A stretch of 64,000 nucleotides of DNA from Bauldia sp. (GCA_026126025.1 JAHCJZ010000008.1:110713-174712), one strand, 5' to 3'. Counted from the first letter of the stretch, positions 43,410 through 53,590 are shown. Notes: generated from the sequence alone by a model not told the origin. Numbers and translations: made by a program.

Positions 43410-43895
43410 ATGAAACTGCCCGTGAAAGGAGTCATCGTCGGGGTTGCGGCGGTCGGGATCGCCGCCGCGGCGTTTGCGCAGCCGCTGGGGAATGGCTGGC
43501 TGCTTGGCGCGCCCGACGACGCCACCCGCTTCGAGCTGATCCAGGACGATGCCGGCGGCTTCGGCCGCGCCATGTTCGAGGCCTCGATCCGCTATGAGCG
43601 CATGTATGAGGCGATCGTCGACGGCAATCTCGAGCTGGCCGCCCATCACTGGGATACGATCGAGGGTTCGGTCTCGGCGGGCATCGTCCGGCGGCCAGGC
43701 CGCGCGGCAAACGTCAACGCTTTCCTGCTCGACGACGTGTGGGACCAGGTGATGGCCGAGCTGGAGAGCGGCGACCAGGCGCGGGCCGAAGCGGCCTTCA
43801 TGGTGGCGCGCGTCTCCTGCATGGGCTGCCACCAGGCCGAGGATGTCGCCTATCTGAACGACCAGCGCATGTTCACCGACCTCGTCTTCGAGTGA
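43410..43895 (+). CDS. exported monohaem c-type protein, unknown
   Basis: A 161-residue protein with signal peptide (MKLPVKGVIVGVAAVGIAAA, cleavage near AFA-QPL). A single haem-binding motif CMGCH lies near the C terminus (residues about 139-143, VSCMGCHQAEDVAYLNDQR). The preceding region is helical (FEASIRYERMYEAIVDGNLE), so a four-helix cytochrome c' type fold is possible, with the CxxCH placed late as in that class. The electron-transfer partner is unknown. Confidence 0.78.
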   Translation: MKLPVKGVIVGVAAVGIAAAAFAQPLGNGWLLGAPDDATRFELIQDDAGGFGRAMFEASIRYERMYEAIVDGNLELAAHHWDTIEGSVSAGIVRRPGRAANVNAFLLDDVWDQVMAELESGDQARAEAAFMVARVSCMGCHQAEDVAYLNDQRMFTDLVFE

Positions 43896-43946
43896 TCGCC
43901 GGCGGTCCCGCGGCGGCGTGAGCGTCGCGGGACCGTATCGCGTGCC

Positions 43947-44486
43947 TCAGCGCGGCAGCGCCGGCGGCGGTTCGCCGAGATGCGCGGCGAGGTCGCGGTG
44001 GAGCTGGTCCATCGTCGACCGCGGGTCGAGGAAGAAGCGCGAAATGGCGCGGAAAAGCGGATTGTAGACTTCGCCCGCCTCAGTGATGGTCAGCGCCGCT
44101 CCCCCGTTCTCCTGCGGCGTCACCGTCCAGGTCCAGGTGCCGCCAAAGGCGCGCTCGTCGACGATCCGGGTCACCATGCGCCGCGCCGCCGGGTCGAACA
44201 CCTCGACCGCCTGGGTGAGCGTATCGCCGCGGCGGCGCACTTCCTTCCATACCGCCCGGCCGTTGCGATCGGGCAGGCGCTCCATCTGCTTCACACCGGA
44301 TCGCCACCCCGGATGGCGTTCCCAGTCGGAGATCGCGGTCCACACCCGGTGCGGGTCGGCGCGATACGCCACGCTCCGCGTCGCGACATGGTCGCGCCGC
44401 AGCATGAAGCCGATGAGGACGAGGATGATCCCCGCCGCCAGCGGCAGCCCGATCACCACGCCGAGGACGATCCAGAGCCAGGTCAT
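43947..44486 (-). CDS. SRPBCC (polyketide cyclase-like) membrane-anchored protein
   Basis: A 179-residue protein with an N-terminal membrane segment (MTWLWIVLGVVIGLPLAAGI) and a START-like SRPBCC domain (HVATRSVAYRADPHRVWTAI, SDWERHPGWRSGVKQMERLP, AVEVFDPAARRMVTRIVDER, and LTITEAGEVYNPLFRAISRF). Such domains bind hydrophobic ligands; no ligand can be named. The ORF extended upstream crosses the repeat region and is not supported. It converges with the haem protein gene. Confidence 0.85.
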   Translation of the reverse strand: MTWLWIVLGVVIGLPLAAGIILVLIGFMLRRDHVATRSVAYRADPHRVWTAISDWERHPGWRSGVKQMERLPDRNGRAVWKEVRRRGDTLTQAVEVFDPAARRMVTRIVDERAFGGTWTWTVTPQENGGAALTITEAGEVYNPLFRAISRFFLDPRSTMDQLHRDLAAHLGEPPPALPR

Positions 44487-44552
44487 CCGCCCCCCTCCAC
44501 AGCGGAGTGTCCGCTTCAAGCGTGAACGCCGCAAGCATCGGCCCCAACGCTC

Positions 44553-44755
44553 CCACCGAAGTCGGATGTTTCCGACTTCGGCATGTCTAGACCCCAACAC
44601 GGGTAGACCCGTGTTGGGCGGGAGGGTCGAAACCGCGTGGCGGTTTCGGGGAGGGTGCTGACGGGCAGCTTTGACACTACCGGAGCTCAGCACCCCCTCC
44701 CGAACCGGCTGCGCCGGGTTCGACCTCCCCGCAAAGGGGAGGTTGAACGGATGGG
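44553..44755. repeat. dispersed palindromic repeats, class R3 (copy a)
   Basis: The gap 44487-44819 holds two hairpins (AAGTCGGATGTTTCCGACTT, 44561-44580; CAACACGGGTAGACCCGTGTTG, 44597-44618), the R3 core GGGAGGGTCGAAACCGCGTG (44620-44639) with 'GTTTCGGGGAGGGTGCTGA', and the counterpart 'CAGCACCCCCTCCCGAACCG' with CTCCCCGCAAAGGGGAGG. Related copies are at 49876-50010, 55486-55626, 61718-61785, 63369-63441 and 63842-64000. Confidence 0.72.
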
Positions 44756-44819
44756 CCGGTAACGCTTGCTCCGGAATGGCCGCTCCTGTACATGCGCGCC
44801 TTTCCGGCCGGGGGAGATG

Positions 44820-45323
44820 ATGGCCGCAGCCAAGAGCGCGCCGCCGGTGGCGATCGTGATGGGGAGCCAGTCGGACTGGGCGACCCTGTCGCACGCTGCG
44901 AAGACCCTCGACGCGCTCGGCGTGGCGCACGAGGCGCGGATCGTCTCGGCACATCGCACGCCGAAGCGGCTGGTCGCCTTCGCCGAGGGCGCGGAAGCCG
45001 CGGGCTACAAGGTGCTGATTGCGGGCGCGGGGGGCGCGGCGCATCTGCCGGGAATGCTCGCCGCGATGACCGCGCTGCCGGTGCTCGGCGTGCCGGTCGA
45101 GACCAAGGCGCTCGGCGGCCAGGACAGCCTCTATTCCATCGTGCAGATGCCGGCGGGCATCCCGGTCGGCACGCTCGCGATCGGCAAGGCGGGCGCGATC
45201 AACGCCGCGCTGCTGGCGGCAGCGATCCTCGCGCTCCACGATGCCGGGCTCGCCGCGCGGCTCCGGTCATGGCGCGCCGCGCAGACCGCCGCGGTCGGCG
45301 AGCATCCCGTCGATGAAGCCTGA
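44820..45323 (+). CDS. purE: N5-carboxyaminoimidazole ribonucleotide mutase
   Basis: A 167-residue enzyme that converts N5-CAIR to CAIR in purine synthesis. PurE landmarks are [40 protein letters not shown] (the SAHRTP motif) and the glycine-rich [20 protein letters not shown], then [33 protein letters not shown]. It has a GGGGGAG ribosome-binding site. It overlaps purK by 11 bases, giving a purEK operon. Confidence 0.96.
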   Translation: MAAAKSAPPVAIVMGSQSDWATLSHAAKTLDALGVAHEARIVSAHRTPKRLVAFAEGAEAAGYKVLIAGAGGAAHLPGMLAAMTALPVLGVPVETKALGGQDSLYSIVQMPAGIPVGTLAIGKAGAINAALLAAAILALHDAGLAARLRSWRAAQTAAVGEHPVDEA

Positions 45324-46404
45324 GCCGCTGCCGCCCGGGAGCGCGATCGGCATTCTCGGCGGCGGCCAGCTCGGCCGGATGCTGGCGCTGGCGGCGGCCG
45401 AGATGGGCCTTTCGGTCCACATCTACGCGCCGCCCGGCGACAATCCCGCGGCCGATATCGCGAAGGACGCGACGCTCGCGGCGTGGGATGACGAGGCCTC
45501 GCTGGCGCGCTTCGCCGAGGCGGTGGAAATCGTCACTTACGAGTTCGAGAACGTGCCCGAGGCGACCGCGCGCTTCCTCGCCGCGCGCCGCCCGGTGCAT
45601 CCCTCGCCCGACGTGCTCGCCGTCGCGCAGGATCGCCTCGCCGAGAAGACGATGGCCGGCGCGCTCGGCATCGCGGTGGCGCCCTTCATGCCGGTCGACT
45701 CCGGGGCCAACCTCGCCGTCGCGCTTGCGCGCATCCCGCCGCCCGCGATCCTGAAGACGCGGCGGCTCGGTTATGACGGCAAGGGCCAGGCGCGGATCGA
45801 TCGGGCCGAGGATGCGTCCGCGGCGTGGGCGGCGGTGGGCGGCGCGCCGTCGATCCTCGAAGCGCGGGTCGCCTTCGCCACCGAGATCTCGGTGCTGGTC
45901 GCGCGCGGCGCGGACGGCGCGATGATCGCCTATGACGTGACGGAGAACCGCCACGAGGGCGGCATCCTGCACACCTCGACGGTGCCGGCGAACGTGCCGG
46001 CAGCGATCGCGCAGGAAGCAGTCGGCATCGCCGAGCGGATCGCGGTCGCGCTCGACCATGTCGGCGTCCTCGCGGTCGAGCTGTTCGTCGCGGCGGACAG
46101 CGCCGGCGCGCCGCGGCTCCTCTTCAACGAGCTCGCGCCGCGGGTGCACAATTCCGGCCACTGGACCACCGACGCCTGCCTCGCATCGCAGTTCGAGCAG
46201 CACATCCGCGCCGTCGCCGGCTGGCCCCTCGCCGACCCGCGGCGCCATTCCGACGCGACGATGGAGAACCTCATCGGAGCCGACGCCGGGCGCTGGGCGG
46301 AGATCGCATCGGAGCCCGGCGCGCGGCTGCACCTCTACGGCAAGGCCGAAGCCCGCCCCGGCCGCAAGATGGGCCACGTCAACCGCATCCGGCCGCGGAC
46401 CTGA
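45313..46404 (+). CDS. purK: N5-carboxyaminoimidazole ribonucleotide synthase
   Basis: A 363-residue ATP-grasp enzyme that makes N5-CAIR from AIR, ATP and bicarbonate. Landmarks are [44 protein letters not shown] (ATP-grasp lysine loop), [20 protein letters not shown], and [20 protein letters not shown]. The C terminus [16 protein letters not shown] is also typical. The ATG lies inside the end of purE. Confidence 0.96.
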   Translation: MKPEPLPPGSAIGILGGGQLGRMLALAAAEMGLSVHIYAPPGDNPAADIAKDATLAAWDDEASLARFAEAVEIVTYEFENVPEATARFLAARRPVHPSPDVLAVAQDRLAEKTMAGALGIAVAPFMPVDSGANLAVALARIPPPAILKTRRLGYDGKGQARIDRAEDASAAWAAVGGAPSILEARVAFATEISVLVARGADGAMIAYDVTENRHEGGILHTSTVPANVPAAIAQEAVGIAERIAVALDHVGVLAVELFVAADSAGAPRLLFNELAPRVHNSGHWTTDACLASQFEQHIRAVAGWPLADPRRHSDATMENLIGADAGRWAEIASEPGARLHLYGKAEARPGRKMGHVNRIRPRT

Positions 46405-46461
46405 CTCCGGTCGTCCGGCAACTCCCCGCGTGGCGCGCATTCTTCGCAGCAATCAACGGTC

Positions 46462-46605
46462 GTTCCCCGGGCGCGGTGGACCGCGAAGCGGTGCACCGCA
46501 GAACCGGGGTCCACACGGCGTTTCTGTCAATCGCGGCCGCCGTATATGGATCCCGGGTCTGCGCTTCGGCGCAGAGCGCCGAAGCTTGCCCGGGAAACGC
46601 GGTGT
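46462..46605. repeat. dispersed palindromic repeat, class R1
   Basis: 'TCCCCGGGCGCGGTGGACCG' with GCACCGCAGAACCGGGGTCC, then 'GGATCCCGGGTCTGCGCTTC' with 'GAAGCTTGCCCGGGAAACG'. It lies in the convergent gap between purK and the exported phosphatase-like gene. Confidence 0.65.
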
Positions 46606-46669
46606 GGTTGGAGCGCGCTGTATTGAGACCAGCGGAGGGGCGGTGTCGCGGCGCCGCCCCCGTGCGCGC

Positions 46670-47893
46670 CTAATCCAGCGCGATGTCGACCCAGACGAGG
46701 CGGTGGTCGGAGGTCTGGGTTTCGCCGGCCATGAGGAGGGCGGCGAGCGGGTCGGCGGCGACCGGCCAGAAGACGCCGGCGCCGGCGACGGTGAGGTCGC
46801 TCGACGGGAGGACGTAGTCGGCGCGAAGGTTGCCGGGGTCGAACTCGCCCGTGTCGGCGAAGTCGGCGGTGTCGAGGGCCGGGTCGCCGGTGTGGTCGGC
46901 GTTCTTGCCGCCGTCGGCCGTGGCGTCCTCCGGTCCGCCGGCGCTCGACGGCATCGGGTCCTGGAGCCGCGGCAGCGCGAGGAGGGTGCGGCCCATCTCG
47001 CGGATGCCGTCTCCGTCATGGGGGTCGAGGTTCAGGTCGCCGACGATGACGAAGGACGCATCCGCCGCGAGGCCGCCGGCAATGCCGGCATCGTCCACGA
47101 TATAGGCCGACGCTTCGGGCATGATGTAGTCGGTCCAGAAGCGCACCTCGTCGTGGTTGCGGGTGCCGTTGCGGTCCTCCGGGCCGTCGAACACCGGGGG
47201 CGTCGGGTGGCTGGCGAGGATGTGGATCGTGGTGCCGCCGACGATGACCGGGACGTCCCAATGGCTCTTCGAGGAGAGCCGGAACACATCGAGGATCTCC
47301 GGGCTGTAGTAGTCCGCCGGCTCGGGTGTCTCGGGGTCGTCCGGGAGGAGGGCGTCCGGCATGTCGCGCCAGAGGAAGTTCCGGAAGGTGCGGATGTCGC
47401 CGGTCGCGATCGGATATTTCGACAGCACCAGCATGCCGTACTGGCCGGGGAAGAAGCCGAAGCCATAGGCGTCGTCGGGGCCGGCCGGGTTGCCGTCGCG
47501 GTTGAAGTCGAGGCCCGACGGGACGCCGGTGTTGGAGGGCGCGGTGAACCACGCCTCCGCCACCCAGGGCGCCGCGCCGTTCTGGCCGATTCCGAGGAAA
47601 TTCTCGACGAAGAGCCGCGCCGCCTCGCCGTCCTCGTCGAAGTCGAACTCGTTGATGAGGACGATGTCGGGGTGGACGCGCTGGATGATCTCGGCGACGC
47701 GGGCGGGCTGGAGCGACGCCGGGTCGGAGAGCGCCGTGATCAGCTCGCCGGCGTTGAAGCGGTTGAGCGAAGCGTTGAAGGTGGCGATGCGGAGCGTCCC
47801 GTCCGCGCGGGCAAGGTCGAGATCCTGCGCGGCGGTGGGGAGGGCGGAAGCGACGGCGATGAGCGCGGTCGCGGCGAGAAGCCGAGCGTGCAT
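46670..47893 (-). CDS. exported endonuclease/exonuclease/phosphatase-family protein
   Basis: A 407-residue protein with signal peptide (MHARLLAATALIAVASALPT, cleavage AAQ-DLD). The EEP fold motifs are visible: TLRIATFNASLNRFN at the start, NEFDFDEDGEAARLFVENFL (metal-binding Glu), GTTIHILASHPTPP, FVIVGDLNLDPHDGDG (GDLN), and TQTSDHRLVWVDIALD at the end. Members act as secreted nucleases or phosphodiesterases; the substrate is unknown. The start at 47893 gives a good signal; a longer ORF to 47929 does not. Confidence 0.9.
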   Translation of the reverse strand: MHARLLAATALIAVASALPTAAQDLDLARADGTLRIATFNASLNRFNAGELITALSDPASLQPARVAEIIQRVHPDIVLINEFDFDEDGEAARLFVENFLGIGQNGAAPWVAEAWFTAPSNTGVPSGLDFNRDGNPAGPDDAYGFGFFPGQYGMLVLSKYPIATGDIRTFRNFLWRDMPDALLPDDPETPEPADYYSPEILDVFRLSSKSHWDVPVIVGGTTIHILASHPTPPVFDGPEDRNGTRNHDEVRFWTDYIMPEASAYIVDDAGIAGGLAADASFVIVGDLNLDPHDGDGIREMGRTLLALPRLQDPMPSSAGGPEDATADGGKNADHTGDPALDTADFADTGEFDPGNLRADYVLPSSDLTVAGAGVFWPVAADPLAALLMAGETQTSDHRLVWVDIALD

Positions 47894-47994
47894 TGGTGCC
47901 TCCATGGTGGCTCGTCGGGAGCACTCCATGGAGACCCGCCATCCTTGTCGCGGCGATGAAGGAGGCGTGACGCCGCGATGATCGGCGAAGGGGT

Positions 47995-48381
47995 TCAGCC
48001 GCCGCGGATTATCGCGACGAAGCCGGCGTCGATGAGGTCGGCATGGCCGTTGAGGCCGAGGCGGACGAAATTGACGATCGCCGCGATCGCGGCGTCGTCG
48101 AGCGCCCGGCCGAAGGGCGGCATCGCGCCGTCGCCCTCGAGGATCTGCGCCGCGACGTTGCCGGGGGAGACGGTGAAGGCGTTGCCGGCCAGCGCGGGCG
48201 CGATCCCGGCGCCTTCGCCCGCCGCGCCGTGGCAGCCGGCGCAGCCGACGGTGGCGAAGAGCGTCGCCCCGAGTGCGAGCTCGGCCTCGATCGCGTCGTC
48301 CGCGCCGTCGGTCGACAAGGCGGGCGCGGCGGCGACCGCGAGCGCCAGAACGCCGGCAGCGACGGACAGGCGCGGTCTCAC
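47995..48381 (-). CDS. exported cytochrome c-type protein
   Basis: About 128 residues from a GTG at 48381: signal peptide [20 protein letters not shown], cleavage near ALS-TDG. The class I cytochrome c pattern is [20 protein letters not shown] with the haem motif CAGCH, and a distal Met in [20 protein letters not shown]. The rest is helical to the end. A longer ORF exists to 48480. It probably serves an electron-transfer chain; no partner gene is next to it. Confidence 0.83.
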   Translation of the reverse strand: MRPRLSVAAGVLALAVAAAPALSTDGADDAIEAELALGATLFATVGCAGCHGAAGEGAGIAPALAGNAFTVSPGNVAAQILEGDGAMPPFGRALDDAAIAAIVNFVRLGLNGHADLIDAGFVAIIRGG

Positions 48382-48609
48382 GGTGATCGTTCCCCCTCGG
48401 CCCGCGTCACTCGCGCGGGCGCTGCGGTCAGCTTTACCGAAGCAGTGCCAACGGCAAATGACGATTCGGTGCGCGCGCACCCTGTGCCGGCTTTACCATC
48501 GGGGGGCGCTCTGCTACACAGCCGCCCAACTGGAGCGACGCGCAAGCGGCGCAGCTTGGCGTTTTTTTGCTTCGCTCCACCCCAGCGATTCGAACGAGAT
48601 AGGACGCCC

Positions 48610-48852
48610 GTGCAGGTTCTGGTTCGCGACAACAATGTCGATCAGGCGCTGAAGGCGCTGAAGAAGAAGATGCAGCGCGAAGGCATCTTCCGGGAAATGA
48701 AGCTCCGCAATTATTACGAGAAGCCGTCGGAAAAGCGCGCCCGCGAGAAGGCCGAGGCCGTGCGCCGCGCCCGCAAGCTGGCGCGCAAGCGCGCCCAGCG
48801 CGAGGGCCTTCTCGGCGGCCGTACCGCGACCCGTACCGCGCCGGCGAAATAG
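48610..48852 (+). CDS. rpsU: ribosomal protein S21
   Basis: An 80-residue small-subunit protein ([20 protein letters not shown], then [20 protein letters not shown]). The GTG start at 48610 matches the family N terminus and is followed by the basic C-terminal tail typical of alphaproteobacterial S21. A run of seven T upstream (48560-48566) may belong to a preceding transcript end. Confidence 0.96.
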   Translation: MQVLVRDNNVDQALKALKKKMQREGIFREMKLRNYYEKPSEKRAREKAEAVRRARKLARKRAQREGLLGGRTATRTAPAK

Positions 48853-48982
48853 CCCACCCACATTTTGCCGGCTTTGCCCGGTTGTATGGCCCCAGCGAGG
48901 GGGCCTTGTCAGGCAACCCTCTGACCCTGATTGCGGCTGCGGACGGCGCGTAAGGCTCGCGTCCGTCCGGTGAGGAGGCTGA

Positions 48983-49846
48983 ATGGTTCGCCGGACGTCC
49001 CGACCGACCACCCCGTTGATCGCCCTGGCCATCGCCGGGCTCGTGCTCGCCGGCTGCCAGACCGGGGGCGGCGGCGGTGCCGCCTTCACCCCGTCGCCGA
49101 CCGCCGATCCCGCCACCGGGTCGCAGGCCAATCTCGGCTCGCTCACCGAAGTGGTGCAGCGCAACCCGAACGACCCCAACGCCTACAATGTCCGCGGCAT
49201 CGCCTATGCCGAGGCCGGCCGCGCGCAGGATGCGCTGGCCGATTTCAGCCAGGCGATCCGGCTCAACCCCTATTTCTACCAGGCCTACGCCAACCGGGCG
49301 CTGGTGCTGCGCGGCCTCGGGCGGCTCGACGAGGCGCTCGCCGACTACAACAACGCGATCCAGGTCAACCCGTCCTACGCCGACGCCTATGCCGGCCGCG
49401 GCGACCTCTACCGCGTCGCCGGCCGCAACGACCTCGCCTTCGCCGACCTCACCCAGGCGGTCACGCTCGACCCGTCGGACGCGCAGGCGCACAACAATCT
49501 CGGCCTGATCTACCAGACGCAGGGCCAGCATCAGCAGGCGATCGACGAATTCACCCGCGCGATCTCCTTTGCGCCGCGCGCGGCGGCGCCGCGCAACGGC
49601 CGCGGCGTCTCCTACATCGCGCTCGCCAACTACCAGGCCGCGTTCGACGACCTCAACGAGGCCGCGCGGCTCGACCCCAACTCGCCGCAGATCTGGACCA
49701 ATCTCGGCCGCGCCGCCGAGGGCCTCGGCCGCATCGAGGATGCACGGACCGCCTATGGCTACGCGCTCCGCCTCGACCCCACCTACGCCCCCGCCCGCGA
49801 CGGCCTCGCCCGCGTCGGCGGCACGCCAAGCATGGCGGCGGTTTAG
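48983..49846 (+). CDS. TPR lipoprotein (NlpI-like)
   Basis: A 287-residue lipoprotein: the lipobox is LVLAGCQTGG with the acylated Cys, after MVRRTSRPTTPLIALAIAGL. Then come six tetratricopeptide repeats from about residue 60 (LTEVVQRNPNDPNAYNVRGI, ALADFSQAIRLNPYFYQAYA, and so on to AYGYALRLDPTYAPARDGLA). It resembles the NlpI/BamD-like adaptor class, which hold periplasmic proteases or enzymes at the outer membrane. The partner is unknown. Confidence 0.87.
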   Translation: MVRRTSRPTTPLIALAIAGLVLAGCQTGGGGGAAFTPSPTADPATGSQANLGSLTEVVQRNPNDPNAYNVRGIAYAEAGRAQDALADFSQAIRLNPYFYQAYANRALVLRGLGRLDEALADYNNAIQVNPSYADAYAGRGDLYRVAGRNDLAFADLTQAVTLDPSDAQAHNNLGLIYQTQGQHQQAIDEFTRAISFAPRAAAPRNGRGVSYIALANYQAAFDDLNEAARLDPNSPQIWTNLGRAAEGLGRIEDARTAYGYALRLDPTYAPARDGLARVGGTPSMAAV

Positions 49847-49875
49847 GGCCAATTGGAGCAAAATCGACACGGTTA

Positions 49876-50010
49876 ACCCTCCCCTCGTGGGAGGGTCGAA
49901 ACCGCGAAGCGGTTTCGGGGAGGGGGACCGACTGAGGCCGCCCCCCTCCCGAAATCGGCGGCGCTGCGCTTGCCGATTTCGACCTCCCCACGAGGGGGAG
50001 GTTAACCGCC
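49876..50010. repeat. dispersed palindromic repeat, class R3 (copy b)
   Basis: 'CCTCCCCTCGTGGGAGGGTC' with 'GAAGCGGTTTCGGGGAGGG' and 'CCCCCCTCCCGAAATCGG' with 'CGACCTCCCCACGAGGGGGA' form mirror units. An R1 element follows at 50050-50165 (CCCCGGACACGGTGCAGGAC to GCGCCCGGGAAACGC). Together they fill the 388-base gap 49847-50234; the remaining bases have no clear signal. Confidence 0.7.
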
Positions 50011-50234
50011 AAATGAACCGACCTTATCCGATCACTCTCGAGCAGCGTCTCGTTCCCCGGACACGGTGCAGGACGAAGTCCTGCACCGTGAGCCGGGGTC
50101 CACCGCCGCATGGATCCCGGTTCTGCAGCGCAGCGTTTCACGCTGCGCTGCGCCCGGGAAACGCGATCTGGCCAATGGGGTTAAGAGGCGGAGCCTAGCG
50201 CACCTTCATCGGTCGAAGCGGCGGAACGCAGCCT

Positions 50235-51626
50235 CTACAGCGCCCGCACGATGCCTTCGACCATCTTCTTGGCGTCGCCGAAGAGCATCATGGTGTTGTC
50301 GCGGTAGAAGAGGGTGTTGTCGATGCCGGCATAGCCGGAGGAGAGCGAGCGCTTGATGAACATCACGGTGCCCGCCTTCCACACCTCCAGCACCGGCATG
50401 CCGAAGATCGGCGAGGTCTTGTCTTCCTTCGCGGCAGGGTTGGTGACGTCGTTGGCGCCGATGACGAAGGCGATGTCGGCCTGCGCGAATTCGGAGTTGA
50501 TGTCCTCGAGCTCGAACACCTCGTCATAGGGGACGTTGGCCTCCGCGAGGAGGACGTTCATGTGGCCGGGCATGCGGCCTGCCACCGGGTGGATGGCGTA
50601 TTTCACCTCGACGCCGGCTTCCTTCAGCTTGTCGGCCATTTCGCGAAGGGCATGCTGCGCCTGCGCCACCGCCATGCCGTAGCCGGGGACGATGATGACG
50701 CGCGAGGCGTTCTTCAGCATGAAGGCGGCGTCGTCGGCCGAGCCCTGCTTGACCGGGCGCTGCTCGGCCGCGCCCGCGGCCGCCGCGGTCTCGCCGCCGA
50801 AGCCGCCGAGGATGACCGAGATGAAGCTCCGGTTCATCCCCTTGCACATGATGTAGGAGAGGATCGCGCCCGACGAGCCGACCAGCGCGCCGGTGATAAT
50901 CAGCGCGGTGTTGCCGAGGGTGAAGCCGATGCCGGCGGCCGCCCAGCCGGAATAGGAGTTCAGCATCGACACCACGACCGGCATGTCGGCGCCGCCGATC
51001 GGGACGATGAGGAGAAGGCCGATCGCGAGCGACACCGCCACGATCAGCCAGAACAGGACGGTGCTCTCGCTGAGGGTGAAGGCGACGATCAGCGCCACCA
51101 GGAGGACGGCGAGGCCGCCATTGATCCAGTGCCGGAAGGGCAGGAGGATCGGCTTCCCCGACATCCGCCCGTCGAGCTTGAGGAACGCGATCACCGAGCC
51201 GGTGAAGGTGACGGCGCCGATGGCGACGCCGAGGGACATCTCGACGAGGCTCGCGGTGTGGATGTGGCCGATCTCGCCGATGCCGAAGGCGGTCGGCTCG
51301 TAGAGCGCGGCGGCCGCGACCAGCACCGCGGCGAGGCCGACGAGGCTGTGGAAGGCGGCGACCAGCTGCGGCATGGCGGTCATCGCGATGCGCCGCGCGA
51401 TCACCGCGCCGATGCCGCCGCCGAGCGCGATGCCGCCCACGATCAGCGCCAGCGTGCCGAAGGAGGGCGAGGCGGCGATCAGCGTCGTGACGATCGCGAT
51501 CGCCATGCCGGTCATGCCGAGATAATTGCCGCGGCGCGACGATTCCGGATGCGACAGGCCGCGCAGCGCCAGGATGAAGAGGACGCCCGCGACGAGGTAG
51601 AAGAAGGCCTGCAGCTCGGCGGACAT
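50235..51626 (-). CDS. pntB: NAD(P) transhydrogenase subunit beta
   Basis: A 463-residue membrane protein with about nine helices in the first 250 residues (FFYLVAGVLFILALRGLS and following) and the NADP-binding domain at the C terminus: MLKNASRVIIVPGYGMAVAQ, AIHPVAGRMPGHMNVLLAEA, and DIAFVIGANDVTNPAAKEDK. The enzyme couples hydride transfer from NADH to NADP with proton entry. It is the last of three overlapping genes (ATGA with pntAB). Confidence 0.96.
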   Translation of the reverse strand: MSAELQAFFYLVAGVLFILALRGLSHPESSRRGNYLGMTGMAIAIVTTLIAASPSFGTLALIVGGIALGGGIGAVIARRIAMTAMPQLVAAFHSLVGLAAVLVAAAALYEPTAFGIGEIGHIHTASLVEMSLGVAIGAVTFTGSVIAFLKLDGRMSGKPILLPFRHWINGGLAVLLVALIVAFTLSESTVLFWLIVAVSLAIGLLLIVPIGGADMPVVVSMLNSYSGWAAAGIGFTLGNTALIITGALVGSSGAILSYIMCKGMNRSFISVILGGFGGETAAAAGAAEQRPVKQGSADDAAFMLKNASRVIIVPGYGMAVAQAQHALREMADKLKEAGVEVKYAIHPVAGRMPGHMNVLLAEANVPYDEVFELEDINSEFAQADIAFVIGANDVTNPAAKEDKTSPIFGMPVLEVWKAGTVMFIKRSLSSGYAGIDNTLFYRDNTMMLFGDAKKMVEGIVRAL

Positions 51627-52102
51627 CAGCGGCCCTCGCCCTTGTCCTTGCGCCGGTACATCGCCAGCATGCGCTGGGTGACGAGGAAGCCGCCGAAGAT
51701 GTTGATCGAGGCGAGCACCAGCGCGGCGAGGCCGAAGCCGCGTGCCCAGCCGGAGCCGTTGCCAAGGTCGGCCGCGGCCTCGACGCCGACGGCGAGGAGG
51801 GCGCCGACGACGATCACCGAGGAGATCGCGTTGGTGACGCTCATCAGCGGCGTGTGGAGCGCCGGCGTGACCGACCACACCACGAAATAGCCGACGAAGA
51901 TCGCCAGCACGAAGATCGAGAGCCGGAAGATGAAGGGGTCGACGAGGCCGCCGGTCGCGGCGGCGATGACGTCGCCCGCGCTCTCGGCCACGGCCTCGGC
52001 GAAGGACTGGGCGGCGTCGGCGGCGGTCCGCGCCGCCTCGGCCGCGGCGGCCGCCGCATTGGCGACATTGTCGGCTTCGGCTGCGAGCGCTTCGGGGTTC
52101 AT
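51626..52102 (-). CDS. pntAB: NAD(P) transhydrogenase subunit alpha part 2
   Basis: A 158-residue protein with an Ala-rich cytosolic start ([20 protein letters not shown]) and three to four membrane helices ([40 protein letters not shown], and [19 protein letters not shown]). It is the membrane part of the split alpha subunit, as in other alphaproteobacteria. Start and stop overlap the neighbours by ATGA. Confidence 0.94.
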   Translation of the reverse strand: MNPEALAAEADNVANAAAAAAEAARTAADAAQSFAEAVAESAGDVIAAATGGLVDPFIFRLSIFVLAIFVGYFVVWSVTPALHTPLMSVTNAISSVIVVGALLAVGVEAAADLGNGSGWARGFGLAALVLASINIFGGFLVTQRMLAMYRRKDKGEGR

Positions 52103-53244
52103 GCCGCGCCCTCCTTCTTCGCGAACATCGGATGCACGACCGCACCGTCATTGGTGAGGAGCGTCGCCTTCACGAGGTCGTCCTCATAGTTGAGCGCGAC
52201 GACCTTCGCCTCCTTGTCGATCAGCGTCTCGACGAAGGCGTAGAGGTTGCGCGCATAGAGCGACGAGGCGGTCGCCGGGATGCGGCCGGCAACGTTGAGC
52301 CGGCCGACGATCGTCGCCGGGCCGACGGCGACGATCTCGCCAGCCACCGCGCCCTCGACATTGCCGCCACGCTCGACCGCGAGGTCGACGACGACCGAGC
52401 CCGGCTTCATGGAATCCAGCATCGCCTTCGACACGAGCCGCGGCGCCGGGCGGCCGGGGATCAGCGCGGTGGTGATGACGATGTCCTGCTTGGCGATGTG
52501 CGACGCGGTGAGCTCTGCCTGCTTCGCCTGGTACTCGGCCGACATCGGCTTGGCGTAGCCGGCGGTGGTCTCGGCCTGTTTGAATTCCTCGTCCTCGACC
52601 GCGATGAACTTCGCGCCGAGCGATTCAACCTGCTCCTTGGCGGCGGGGCGGACGTCGGTCGCGGTCACCGACGCGCCGAGGCGGCGCGCGGTGGCGATCG
52701 CCTGGAGGCCGGCGACGCCGGCGCCCATGACGAACACCTTCGCGGCGGGGACGGTGCCCGCGGCGGTCATCATCATCGGGAAGGCGCGGTCATAGGCTTC
52801 GGCGGCGTCGATGACGGCCTGGTAGCCGGCAAGGCTCGCCTGGCTGGAGAGGACGTCCATCACCTGCGCCCGGGTGATGCGCGGCATCAATTCCATGGCA
52901 AAGGCGCGGACCCCGGCTTCGCCGAGCGCGGCGATCTCGGCCTCGTGGCCGTAGGGGTCCATCAGCGCGATGGCGAGGGCGCCGGCCTTGACGCCGTGGA
53001 GCTCCGCAGGCGTCGGCCGCCGGACGCGCAGCACGATGTCGGCGTCCTTGGTGACGGCGTTCGCGGTCTTGAGCACCTTGGCGCCCGCGGTCTGGTAGTC
53101 GGCGTCGGGATAGCGCGAGCCCTCGCCGGCGCCGGCCTGGACGACGATTTCAGCGCCCAGCGCGATGAGGCGCTTCACGGTCTCGGGCGTGGCCGCGACC
53201 CGGCTCTCCGCTTCGGCGGATTCGGCCGGCACAGCGATCTTCAT
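52099..53244 (-). CDS. pntAA: NAD(P) transhydrogenase subunit alpha part 1
   Basis: A 381-residue NAD-binding subunit, related to alanine dehydrogenase: [20 protein letters not shown], then [40 protein letters not shown] (Rossmann glycine motif GAGVAGLQA), [20 protein letters not shown] and [20 protein letters not shown]. It binds NADH at the cytosolic side. First gene of the transhydrogenase operon. Confidence 0.96.
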   Translation of the reverse strand: MKIAVPAESAEAESRVAATPETVKRLIALGAEIVVQAGAGEGSRYPDADYQTAGAKVLKTANAVTKDADIVLRVRRPTPAELHGVKAGALAIALMDPYGHEAEIAALGEAGVRAFAMELMPRITRAQVMDVLSSQASLAGYQAVIDAAEAYDRAFPMMMTAAGTVPAAKVFVMGAGVAGLQAIATARRLGASVTATDVRPAAKEQVESLGAKFIAVEDEEFKQAETTAGYAKPMSAEYQAKQAELTASHIAKQDIVITTALIPGRPAPRLVSKAMLDSMKPGSVVVDLAVERGGNVEGAVAGEIVAVGPATIVGRLNVAGRIPATASSLYARNLYAFVETLIDKEAKVVALNYEDDLVKATLLTNDGAVVHPMFAKKEGAA

Positions 53245-53336
53245 GGGGACTCCCCTGTCGGATCAGAGCGGACCGCCGTCATCGGCGCCGGTCTGACGGC
53301 CGGGCGCGGCGTCGGCCCGGCCGGCCCCCCGGACGG

Positions 53337-53495
53337 CTAGACGTAGATGAAGAAGATGATGGTGAGGATGACCGCAACGCCGACGATCGAATAGCGCAGG
53401 ATGTTCATGAAGCGGCTGTAAGTCTGCCGGTGGTGCTCCATGTCCGCCGCCAGATCGGCCGGAGTTGCCTTGGTGAGCTCGATTTCGGTCGCCAT
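53337..53495 (-). CDS. aa3-type cytochrome c oxidase subunit IV
   Basis: A 52-residue one-helix protein: MATEIELTKATPADLAADME, then HHRQTYSRFMNILRYSIVGV, then AVILTIIFFIYV. The MEHHRQTY-F-------Y--- pattern with a C-terminal membrane helix is that of the bacterial aa3 oxidase subunit IV family. It is encoded just upstream of pntAA on the same strand (92 bases apart), an arrangement frequent in Rhizobiales. Confidence 0.85.
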   Translation of the reverse strand: MATEIELTKATPADLAADMEHHRQTYSRFMNILRYSIVGVAVILTIIFFIYV

Positions 53496-53590
53496 TTTCC
53501 CGTCGCGTCCCTCGTGTCTTCCCGTGTCCGGGGTTGGCTGCTCTTAGCCCAGAAAGCGGGGCGACTTCAATTGCCGAGATGGCCGCACCA

